Shown in pieces: positions 23,601 through 31,261 of a stretch of DNA of 64,000 nt; position 1 is the first letter of the stretch, and each line of letters opens with the position of its first letter. The notes below the pieces were generated by a model, which worked only from the letters and a program-made list of their open reading frames with translations, ran no database searches and was not told where the DNA came from. The stretch is from assembly GCA_030407315.1 (NCBI GenBank), contig JALQPE010001840.1, positions 1 to 64,000 on the forward strand, given 5' to 3'. Source of the stretch: Asparagopsis taxiformis. Taxonomy: Eukaryota; Rhodophyta; Florideophyceae; Bonnemaisoniales; Bonnemaisoniaceae. The position numbers and the translations under genes are program-made.

Positions 23601-25275
23601 CCTTCTTCGGCACCAACACGATTGGTGACGCCCATTCGCTGGACGCGGGTTCGATAACCCCTTCGTTGAGCATTTTCGTGATCTGCTCCTCGGCTATCGT
23701 ACGTAGAGCCGGACCCTGACGATAGGGCATTGAACGTATGGGCCGCGTGCCCGGTTCGAGTTCGATTCGATGCTCCGTAGCATTGATTTCGCCGAGGCGT
23801 CCGCTCGTCCACATTGACGAATGTGTAGCTAGCATCTCGTTGATGCGCTTCCGTAAATCCTCGTCGTTGAGGTGCGACAAATCGATTGTCGACTGCCAAT
23901 CCGTGGCGGGGTCGTTCCCCTTTTCGTTGACCAACGGGTCTGGCGTTTCGTCGCCCAACCCGGTCGTATTTGTCCGCGTCGTCGCGTCGACTAGCGGTAG
24001 GTTCAAAACCTTCGCGAGGGCTTCGCCGCCCTCACGCTTGAGTGGGACGATTCCCAACGGGGAGCGTACCGCGTACGCAATCGTTGCGCCTTTCGGCAAT
24101 TCGCGGTCCTTCTTCGTGAAGTTCGACACGATGATAGAGAACGTCTCTCTCGGTCCTACGTCGACCACTCCGTTGGCTATGCGCAGCCCATGCCGGAGTT
24201 GCACCGACGCTTTCGGTTCGAGGAACACGAGTCCGGTCGCATCCGTCGTCACGTTGACGGTCCGTTGCGACATCGCCGGTACACGCGTGTACTTCGTCAG
24301 GCGAACCGAGAACGAGAACGTTCGGCTCGGCCTATTCGAGGCCGCGTTACGCTCGCGGCGTTTCGGGGGCTCCACGTTTGGGTTCGTCTCTTCCCCCTCC
24401 TCGTACGGAGCCGTCGTATCACCCTCCGCGATAATGGGTATCGTATCCCCCCGATGGAGGTCGATTGTCTGCGCTCGACAGCGTATAGCATCGACATGCT
24501 TCGACATGAACGACGTGCCCATTATAACGGTAACAGCCAGCGTGTTGGCTACGAAGAATTTTACGCGGAACAGCGAGTTCCCTAACCTGACACGAAGCAG
24601 GATGGCGCCTTCGATAGGCAAACGTCGCCCGTTGGCGTCTCCGAGCTTCGGCAGCTCTTCGTCACGTATACAGCGGTCGACCCAGTCGTAGGGTAGTAAA
24701 CTTGTTCGTATCAAGTTGTAGCCGCTGCACGTATCCATCGCGATGGTAATCGCCCTCATCACGTTGAGGTCTAGTCCGATCGTTCCGGACACGATATAAT
24801 GCTTCGACGCAAGTAGGCACGTATGCCCGTCGAGGACCAACGGTTCGGTCCTGACCGGCGCGCGGTCTACGTCTTCGCTAGCGGTTCGTCGCTTCATCGT
24901 GTGAGCCCGTATGGCTTCTTTTGCGTCGACACGCTTCGTATAAGCCGCGTGCTTGGTTTTCTCGCGCTCGGAAGCGTCGTGCTTCCGGGTAGCGCGTCTC
25001 GCTCGTCTGCGAGGCTTCCTCTTCGTGCGAGGTTCGTTTTTCCCGTCGGACTTCGTTTCTTCCCCCACGTCGGGTGTCGTGTGACTCGAGTTGGCCTTCG
25101 CGGCCGTGAGCTTTACGTAACTCTCGTTCATCAGTGAGCCTGCGGAGGACCAATCATCGACGTCGGTCGTCCCCCTTTTACGTAAGGGTTCAGGCGATGT
25201 GGGTGGCTCGTGACCTACATCGCCTGGTCGTTTTCCGGCGCGGGGCCGTTCGACACGTCGTCGTCGTGAGCCCAC
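20680..25275 (-). CDS. pol: Gypsy Pol polyprotein with C-terminal chromodomain
   Basis: Open over 1531 codons. Domains in order: retropepsin-like protease with MDTCSGYN at ~180-187; reverse transcriptase ~515-715 with KKDGSLRFCVDYR and the YLDD catalytic motif at 664-667; RNase H from ~810 (IDTDAS) through TERECYSVVWA and TDHEAL; integrase zinc-binding HHCC ~1115-1155 and DDE core (CIDILGP, SDNGKQF, NGQVERYNR) ~1180-1285; a GPF segment; and a chromodomain at ~1480-1525 (FLVKWVGY, TWEP). This order defines chromovirus-type Ty3/gypsy. Chromodomains in such integrases steer insertion to marked chromatin. Pol overlaps gag by 61 bases in the -1 frame, so it is probably made as Gag-Pol by -1 frameshifting. 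All catalytic residues are present. The protease active site is DTCSG rather than the usual DTG/DSG. Confidence 0.95.
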   Translation of the reverse strand: MGSRRRRVERPRAGKRPGDVGHEPPTSPEPLRKRGTTDVDDWSSAGSLMNESYVKLTAAKANSSHTTPDVGEETKSDGKNEPRTKRKPRRRARRATRKHDASEREKTKHAAYTKRVDAKEAIRAHTMKRRTASEDVDRAPVRTEPLVLDGHTCLLASKHYIVSGTIGLDLNVMRAITIAMDTCSGYNLIRTSLLPYDWVDRCIRDEELPKLGDANGRRLPIEGAILLRVRLGNSLFRVKFFVANTLAVTVIMGTSFMSKHVDAIRCRAQTIDLHRGDTIPIIAEGDTTAPYEEGEETNPNVEPPKRRERNAASNRPSRTFSFSVRLTKYTRVPAMSQRTVNVTTDATGLVFLEPKASVQLRHGLRIANGVVDVGPRETFSIIVSNFTKKDRELPKGATIAYAVRSPLGIVPLKREGGEALAKVLNLPLVDATTRTNTTGLGDETPDPLVNEKGNDPATDWQSTIDLSHLNDEDLRKRINEMLATHSSMWTSGRLGEINATEHRIELEPGTRPIRSMPYRQGPALRTIAEEQITKMLNEGVIEPASSEWASPIVLVPKKDGSLRFCVDYRRLNAKTVADSYPLPRMEDCLDSLGDAAIFTTLDCNAGYWQVPVSAEDRDKTTFTSFMGTYRYVRMPFGLRNAPATFQRTLDIILSGVRWQSCLVYLDDVIVFSKDLESHLGHVDQVLSLLRAAGVTLKLTKCSFFQPRVDYLGHVITPGKLHVAARNKEAFRTATFPRDKTQCRSFLGATNVYRRFVKAYAEIARPLNTMLKKDASPDWTNPTDAQTNAFETLKTILVSPPVLHLPKAGRPFMIDTDASAYQLGATLLQQQNEDKPNEWVPIGYWSKTLNETERGYSATERECYSVVWAITSLRPYVEGQRFTVRTDHEALRWLMTLTDASGRLLRWRLRVAEFDFEVTYRPGRVHQVPDALSRVISTYDDGRPVDDDVPSYGDAVLVTTRSRRQPTRNGQGRTTSARKKATNARGQDDPSNETRDERTSATTAGRDGLEFNRDASLDDVLDEEPDFLDEQRAAEDDSARVPPADVQLPITRDELIEAQREDAFCQTILTRQSETQDAAFFEGHDGLLRRRNPHDEERTQIVVPASLRPRLLELTHHHVLAGHPGQTRMYYTLRRTYYWPAMAADIHATVRNCVGCAKNRVKLRKRTNPLRLFPATEPLRDLCIDILGPLTKTTRGNRFILVITDRFTKLTRVVPLRNIDSANVASAFVNAWVFSYGPPRTLISDNGKQFAAKFFQRVCNEIGVTNVFTSTYHPQTNGQVERYNRTILAMLRNYVNENQNDWDRYASALTFAYNTHVHSSTGTTPFDLILTNPPPPLALHTSVTNRELPDGGGRATYVRELATTMDNAYRTLKAAQARYKRNFDKRVRVSNRSIRAGEYVFIDPTDGTTKGTKLGNHALGPFRVLRNDVRTFVIQRGDVVERVNSDRVAYAPTPANAPPPEPYDATEADLDKNRDGPAYVVDDLLNHRVNDDGTLDFLVKWVGYRTPTWEPRRNVSEESVSRYFARVRRATT
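25215..25275 (-). promoter_or_regulatory. Gag-pol overlap, presumed -1 frameshift region
   Basis: The gag stop lies at 25215 and the pol frame opens at 25275, one base back relative to gag. The overlap contains GGAAAACGA, with an A4 run at the point where PENDQ (gag) and AGKRP (pol) are read from the same bases. It is not a canonical X-XXY-YYZ heptamer, so the exact slip site is a guess. Confidence 0.5.
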
Positions 25276-27617
25276 GAAGCTCGTTCGTCATCGTGACTCG
25301 TTTCCACCTCGAGTGGTGTTTCGTCAGCGGAGGTCGTCACGTAGACTCCGCTGCGGCCATTACGCTGGCCATTTCGTTCGTTCGCCCACGGGCGGGGGTC
25401 ACGTCGGTCATTACGAAAATCGCCGCGGCGCCTGTCGAAGGGCCTTCCCCCGTCACGATTGGGGTTTCGGAGTATCGTAGGCGGCGTGCCGTACCTCCGC
25501 GGGGTCACGTTCCCTCGCTCGCCAGGTCGTTCCTGGTTACGTTTAGCCATTCGTTGGCGGAAGTACTCAGCCTGACGTGGGTTGCTCTTCACGTGGAAGA
25601 GGTAGTACTTGTACGCGAAAAAGATCCGTTGATCTGGCGTCAGACGCGGACACGTAAACGTCGAGTGGCCATCTTCGCGGCATGACCAACACGACAGCGT
25701 CCAGTAATCATTCGGGATTACGGAGTGCGCCAATTGCGTCTGCTCGCTCGTGAGCTTCGGCACGTCCTCGCATGGACGGTTCAATCGAGCTTCGAGCTCG
25801 TCCGGCTTTTCGTTTGCCGTTTTCGCATCGTTGGGCGGCGGCCCGTTCGTAAAGAGTATCGCCTCTAGATTCTCGGCAACGTGAGCCGCAGCGAGCGATA
25901 CGTCGTCATCGTCCCTCGCGGGGACGTTCGGGTTACCATCGTGGTAACTGGGCTCGCTAGCCCGTTCATTACGTAAGTACGCGGACTCATCGTAGTCCGC
26001 GAACTTCCTCGACTCGTGGTCGTAAATAGCCAACGTAGGCTTCACCGGAAACCGCACTTTCGGTTTCACGGCTGACGCGACAGCTGCCGTACGTGCACGG
26101 AAGGTCGTTCCTTCGGCCGTCGCCAATCGTCTCACAACGGTGAGGTCGTTCCTCTCTCGTTCGGGGAGTGACCGGAGTCGTTCCGTCACGGCTGCCCGCG
26201 TCGAGGGCAGTAAACCACGTACGTAGTGGTGAACGAGGAGTCGGTCCGTAAACACGTAGTTACACGCCCGCGTGGCGGTGTCGAGTCTATCAGCGTACTG
26301 ATTCTCGTCCTCGTTAGGACTCTGCGTGATCATCGTGACCTTTTCGTAGGCCTCCTGCAGCACGTCGTCTTGCAGGTATCGTTTAATCAACGCGTTGATC
26401 ACGTGAGGCCACGAGAACCTCTTCGTCGGATCAGTCGTGATCACACCAGTCGTACACTGGGAATCGTAGAACCGTCGGGCGTCCCCTTCGAGGAAGAAGT
26501 GCAGCGCACGTACTGCCACTCCCTCGCACACTCCGAGTGTGCTGAACCCATCACGTATTTGGGCGAGGAATCCGAGTAACGTAATCGGATTCCGGCCGGA
26601 GAACGGCTTTAACGTAGGGAAAAGTCCCTCCAGCTCACGTTTGAGCTTATGTACGCTTTGACTCTCGTTCACGTAGAGATGTTCACGTACATCGTTAAGT
26701 CGGTACATGCGGTACGACACCACGTTCGCAAATGCGTCGAGCATTGTCGTGTGCTCTGCCAACGCGTGGCAAACGGGTCCGAGGGCGTTCCCTGGTAAGC
26801 GTACCGCGTCGGCACGTTCGTTTTCGTGGACTCGCGTGTCCGTCGTGCCGAACGTACCCAGCCACGGAATGTACGTTTCACGTGGCGGGGGAGCTCTCGT
26901 ATCGAATTGCGCAGCTCGTGCTGCGTCCGCCGACCGCGCGTGGTCTGGCGTATCGTTAAAACGCAATTGCCTTCGTGGCGTCTCGTTGGGGTTGGCGATG
27001 GCTCGTTGCACTGTCGCCCCCCTTCCGTGCGTTGTCGGGGTCGTCGGATCGGGTGTTGGTGGGTATCCTCCCGGAACGGCCGGGGAGGATTGCGAGTTAT
27101 AGGCGCGCGAGCCTTCGTAATTCGGATCGCTTCCGCTCGGCGGAGCGGAACGTCCGGCGACGATTTCGTTGAATACTACGACAAACGAGTCGAGTCTTCC
27201 CTCCACGGCGGAGAGGCGGTTTCGTAAATCTTCGTTTTCCCGTTCGAGGGTCGCTGAGCGTTCACGTAACGCACGAGCTTCGCGCTCCGAGACTCCGAGT
27301 CTCTGCCTTACGGCTTCGTCGACGGCCGCGTCGCTCGCCCTTTCGATGTGACCTCGAAGGTCTTCGTACACTACACGTAGTGCCGTGGGAGTCACGTTCC
27401 CTTCGTTGAGCTGACCGCGCGTTGCGGGGTCCATACTCACGGACTCAAACGGGCTTACCGTACGTGGTAGCTGGCCGATCGCCTCGATATCCGGCGGGAT
27501 AGATCGATCAGTCGCGAAGATCGCTTCTGCTGACAAGGCCACGTCGGCTTCGGCGTCCGCTGACGTTGGCAACGGTTGCCTGGGCGACGCGCTGGAATTC
27601 GACACAGCGTAATTCAT
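25215..27617 (-). CDS. gag: Gypsy Gag protein
   Basis: 800 codons from the first ATG at 27615-27617. A coiled-coil stretch comes early (EREARALRERSATLERENED). A capsid-like helical region follows in the middle (LEGLFPTLKPFSGRNPITLL, QYADRLDTATRACNYVF). A CCHC zinc knuckle sits near the C-terminus (CWSCREDGHSTFTC), and the tail is Arg/Asn/Gly-rich. These are the parts of a retrotransposon capsid/nucleocapsid precursor that packages element RNA. It begins about 100 bases after the 5' LTR and overlaps pol. The frame is intact. Confidence 0.9.
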   Translation of the reverse strand: MNYAVSNSSASPRQPLPTSADAEADVALSAEAIFATDRSIPPDIEAIGQLPRTVSPFESVSMDPATRGQLNEGNVTPTALRVVYEDLRGHIERASDAAVDEAVRQRLGVSEREARALRERSATLERENEDLRNRLSAVEGRLDSFVVVFNEIVAGRSAPPSGSDPNYEGSRAYNSQSSPAVPGGYPPTPDPTTPTTHGRGATVQRAIANPNETPRRQLRFNDTPDHARSADAARAAQFDTRAPPPRETYIPWLGTFGTTDTRVHENERADAVRLPGNALGPVCHALAEHTTMLDAFANVVSYRMYRLNDVREHLYVNESQSVHKLKRELEGLFPTLKPFSGRNPITLLGFLAQIRDGFSTLGVCEGVAVRALHFFLEGDARRFYDSQCTTGVITTDPTKRFSWPHVINALIKRYLQDDVLQEAYEKVTMITQSPNEDENQYADRLDTATRACNYVFTDRLLVHHYVRGLLPSTRAAVTERLRSLPERERNDLTVVRRLATAEGTTFRARTAAVASAVKPKVRFPVKPTLAIYDHESRKFADYDESAYLRNERASEPSYHDGNPNVPARDDDDVSLAAAHVAENLEAILFTNGPPPNDAKTANEKPDELEARLNRPCEDVPKLTSEQTQLAHSVIPNDYWTLSCWSCREDGHSTFTCPRLTPDQRIFFAYKYYLFHVKSNPRQAEYFRQRMAKRNQERPGERGNVTPRRYGTPPTILRNPNRDGGRPFDRRRGDFRNDRRDPRPWANERNGQRNGRSGVYVTTSADETPLEVETSHDDERASWAHDDDVSNGPAPENDQAM

Positions 27618-27702
27618 AGACCGTCGTCTGTAGCGTAGCACGTAGCTTTTCGTTAACGTAAAAGAGCTCAACCTCGTTGGTTGTCGTTATGCTCGTAGCA
27701 AC

Positions 27703-27720
27703 TTCTAGGTCGAGAGACCA
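27703..27720 (-). promoter_or_regulatory. Primer binding site of the gypsy element
   Basis: On the minus strand one base after the LTR comes TGGTCTCTCGACCTAGAA. The TGG start matches the universal CCA end of tRNAs, as in a minus-strand primer binding site. I cannot name the tRNA. Confidence 0.7.
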
Positions 27721-27721
27721 G

Positions 27722-28383
27722 TGTGGAACGATAGTTCGTTAGACGTAGTAGCTGGTACGAGCCACGGACACGCTGTCCTTACGAAACGAAACGAGCAGTC
27801 CACCCGCTGGTGTTTTGACTGTATGTTAGGTAGAACGGTAGAGATAGGTTAGCGAGTAGACACGAGCGTCACGACGCAACAATCCACGCGAGGATTACGT
27901 TAGCAAACGAGGTGGTACGTCACCGGAGGCGCTCTCAACCAAGCCCGGAGGCACTACACGCAATCAGCCTTACGTGCGGCGATGGGTAGGGAGTACGCAG
28001 CTCGACGGAGACGAAGCCTCGCTAGGCAAAACGTAAACGTAAAACGTAGAAGTCAGTCGTAGACTAGAGCCGTTGCTCGATCGTTGTCTTGTCCCCTTTC
28101 CCTCCCGGCACGATGCCAATACCTATATAGCCACGATGGCATCGCTTTACAGTGTAAACACTGCTCGTAACGTCCCCGAATGGGAAAGGACCTTGTGGGT
28201 CACACGTAGGGACCCGTTGGTCCGTTGGCCGTTGCCAATACGTTCGTTGCACACGTGTGCCGGTTGCGCGCGCGCATGCGCCAGCAATGTTCGTGCATTG
28301 CTGTCGCCGGTCGTATCCGCCGAAATTCGAATTCCGCGGAAAACGTAAATATTTGCAATTTCGGAATTGCCACGTATACTACA
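27722..28383 (-). repeat. 5' LTR of the gypsy element
   Basis: Partner of 431-1091, with one extra C near 28260 and otherwise identical. It contains a CCTATATAG (TATA-like) word near 28119-28130 on the plus strand, whose inverse CTATATAGG could serve the minus-strand promoter. Confidence 0.95.
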
Positions 28384-29874
28384 ATGATAATCTCTCGACA
28401 CCTCATCGAACGATTCCATCCTTGACCTATGCATGTCAAATTCATATGATCTCTTCCTTGATCTTTCTCCACTTGAACTTGGTTGTGATGAGATTTGCAT
28501 AAAATCAGGAGACAGAGACAAGCGTCTTTTTAAGCCAAAGTTTCCTTCATCATATCCTGTGTTGTCTATACCATCCACATCGATAGTTTTAGAAGTCAGA
28601 CGAAGAAAAGTGTCATCTGGTTGCTTTGTGTCCAGCTTCGCAGCAGTAAACATAATGTATGCACGCTTAGATTCTGCTTTTAATTCTCCGTCTTCTGTGT
28701 AACTTAAAAATTGTGGGAACATTCCGGGGTCATTCTGACCAGATCTTTGCCAATTCTCTCTCGTTCTGCTGAAAGCTGCTCTTGCATCGCGGAAAACACT
28801 TTGCAGCTTTGCTGCAGAGCGAAAAATTTGCGGCATGGCAGTCGATTCAACGCCATCCACACGACCAGATAGGTTTAACCCCTTTGTCAACACAACAGTG
28901 TTGAATTGTCTTTGAACAACAACCCAGTATGAGTCCCTAGTTCTCCCAGCATCCAAATCCTTTCTTGTCATCTCCTCCTCTGTTTCCTTAATAACTGCAG
29001 CCTTTGCAATGCCATCATCTCGAATTATCAACATTAGACGAGCAAATTCGTCTAAGCTAAAACTTTTCTTTTGCATACCTTCTACATCGCATTCAGTGTG
29101 TTCCACAGTATGACCTTTCCTGTTCTTTTCTAGAGAAACTTCACCAACAGAGGCATTCCGGAACAACGAATTCGACCTTTTTTCCAACTTTTGAACCATT
29201 GTAGCACGTTCTTTTGAGTCTAGTAAATCTAGGAGCGAGTCTATTCCTGGACATGACCTCTGAAGCGAAGGTTTTAGTCTCACTCGGAGCTCGAAATCAT
29301 CAACGCTAGGTGCGTACGGATTTCGTTTAATCTCTTCCAGAAGATTTGCACCTTCTTTGGATGATGCTACCAAGTTGAGCACAGATCTAGCAACCAAAAC
29401 CTCCTTTCTCCCACTCACAGTCATGTTCAAATGCTTGTTTATATTTCGCAAATCGTTTTGTTTGCAAGATGTGAGAAATGAATACAGCCTATGGAGCTGA
29501 ATTTCACCATTGCTGTTGACTTCTGGGCTTTTCTGCCCACCACTAAGACTGCTTTGAGGTTTTTTCAGTTCCGAATCACTGTCTTCACTATATGTTTTTT
29601 CTGCATTCGTACCAATCGATGTAGCTGTATTGGTTGGAATGTTCTCAAGTACGCAGTCTGTTGTGCTGGTGCGAAGTTTAGAGCACAGTGCATTTGGTAC
29701 GAGAGACGCTGGTGTTTCCGGCTTGCTTCTTTGATTGTCGGGTCTTTTTTGTGCTTTTGGTGCGATTTGAATAGCGTCACATGTTCCCGGCTTTGAGACC
29801 AAAATCTTCGCTCCCTGTACTTCAGGTTCGTCGCCGTGTTCATTCTCTCTTCTTGAAACTTGCTTTTCACACAT
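28384..29874 (-). pseudogene. 5' part of Harbinger-companion gene split by gypsy element
   Basis: From the ATG at 29872-29874 the frame runs 497 codons before entering the gypsy LTR. A Lys/Ser/Glu-rich N-terminus is followed by a SAP-like helix-turn-helix (LYSFLTSCKQNDLRNINKHL, VSGRKEVLVARS). A conserved region follows (FSLDEFARLMLIIRDD, RKDLDAGRTRDSYWVVVQRQ), then WQRSGQNDPGMFPQFL and SKRAYIMFTAAKL. The intact relative at 51676-53292 has the same blocks in the same order and lies beside a Harbinger transposase. PIF/Harbinger elements usually carry a second, DNA-binding protein needed for nuclear import or end recognition, so that role is inferred. The remainder is at 141-430. Confidence 0.75.
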
Positions 29875-31003
29875 GACTATCAAGATAAGAATACTTCACT
29901 GCTGTCGAATTAGAATGCGGGGTGGAGTTCGGGGGGTTCCACAGGGTTGTGTGATGGAACGGCAAAGTGTTGGTGTGATGATCAAATGATAGACAGTCTG
30001 TATTTGTTCTGGGAGGTTCTTGGGGAGCCTGGGATACTGAAGAACACCTCGCACCGAGTCGGTTTTCTTCAGCTGGAACCAGTAGTGGCAGGACAAGTGG
30101 AGAGGTTCTGTAGTTTTCACACTTCATTATTTATCAAAACCACTACTCCATCGTAATATTATCTCCCAATGATATCCTTCTATTTCCTGCTTGCGTGCGA
30201 GCAAGCAAGCAGAATCGAGTTCGAAGAAAGGCCCTGAGCGCGGATGTTTCTACATGTTATGTGAGTGATCCAGAGTTTGAATGTCCAACTGTGTCCAAGT
30301 GCCGATATGATAAAACCTGGGTCCTCTTCGGCGGTGGCGGCGGCTCGCTGGCAAATTCCAAGTTTGCATACCAAAATATTTCCCAGGATTTCGTACACTA
30401 TCCCAGTACACTGGAAGCAGAGTTTCATGTACGTACTGAATTCTAACAACACGAATCCACTCGCCCCGTGTTGGAATATCCATATCCCTCATCTCCTCCC
30501 TGGCCAATCGGCTCCGCTCCGTTGGGATATCCATATAACCAGGCAACATGCCAACTCTAGTGTCTGCGCAGGCACAACATTCATTATAGTCTAATACCCC
30601 GCGCTACCTCCCGGTCACGCCCAAATCAGTATGTGTAATATCCTCTGGCGAATAAAATCTAGTCACTGAGGCATCGTTACCCTTGACGATAACATCTACA
30701 TCGTGTAATCTGTCCGTGGGCCCAACGTACACCTAAATACGTCGATTTCACACAAGACGCAATTACCTCGACAAGCCATTTCGTAGTTCCCATTCTTCTC
30801 AGTAATTTATATCAAGGTACTCTAATGCTTTCAAATTCTATCCATTTCCCGCACATTACCTCTCAAAGATACTCTCATTTACCAGATAAAATCAATTATA
30901 GATCTAGTGATGTTGATCGATAACCATCATCATCATTCACAGGAAAAGAACAATTTCGCTAAATTGGCAGACGTGTCCGACAGTTTCAGAAAGTTGGCTC
31001 CAG
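29875..31003. other. Upstream region of the split gene, no further gene seen
   Basis: No convincing ORF. GAAAGGCCCT at about 30226 is the inverse of AGGGCCTTTC at 49794 near the other Harbinger locus and could be that family's terminal sequence, but only about 10 bases match. Confidence 0.4.
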
Positions 31004-31261
31004 TCACACCGTCCATACCTTGACTGGAATGCCATTGGCGTTGGTTAATGTAATTCTGAATCCATAGAAATACCTTGAAAACGATACATCATCCCCAGCT
31101 CGTACACTGATCTCCTCTGAGGAACCGTCCCGACATTCGAGCAAAACTTGCGCATCGTAGCTTGCAGACAAATTCCTGATGTTCACTTCAGTGGCGGAAG
31201 TCGGCCACGTTCCGTACGAAATGCTTGCATTTTGTACATTCAAATCATGCGGACCACCCAT
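31004..31261 (-). CDS. Small hypothetical protein, 85 aa, beta-rich
   Basis: A complete ORF from ATG (31259-31261) to stop. Alternating hydrophobic and polar residues (EVNIRNLSASYDAQVLLECR, EISVRAGDDVSFSRYFYGFR) suggest a small beta-sandwich. There is no signal peptide or membrane segment. I recognise no family. It stands alone in gene-poor DNA, and balanced residue use is the main reason to think it real. Confidence 0.5.
   Translation of the reverse strand: MGGPHDLNVQNASISYGTWPTSATEVNIRNLSASYDAQVLLECRDGSSEEISVRAGDDVSFSRYFYGFRITLTNANGIPVKVWTV

Larger units (their letters stand above)
431..28383 (-). mobile_element. Ty3/gypsy chromovirus-type LTR retrotransposon, with a nested CACTA element
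   Basis: Direct repeats of 661 and 662 bp (431-1091 and 27722-28383) bound the element, and ATGA flanks both ends (possibly ATGAT, depending on where the LTR is drawn). The repeats are identical apart from one extra C near 28260. Gag (25215-27617) and pol (20680-25275) are both open on the minus strand. Without the nested 14.5-kb transposon the element is about 13.5 kb, large for Ty3/gypsy, because about 5 kb of accessory DNA lies between pol and the 3' LTR. Near-identical LTRs and open reading frames point to recent insertion. The target is a gene of the Harbinger-companion family. Confidence 0.93.
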
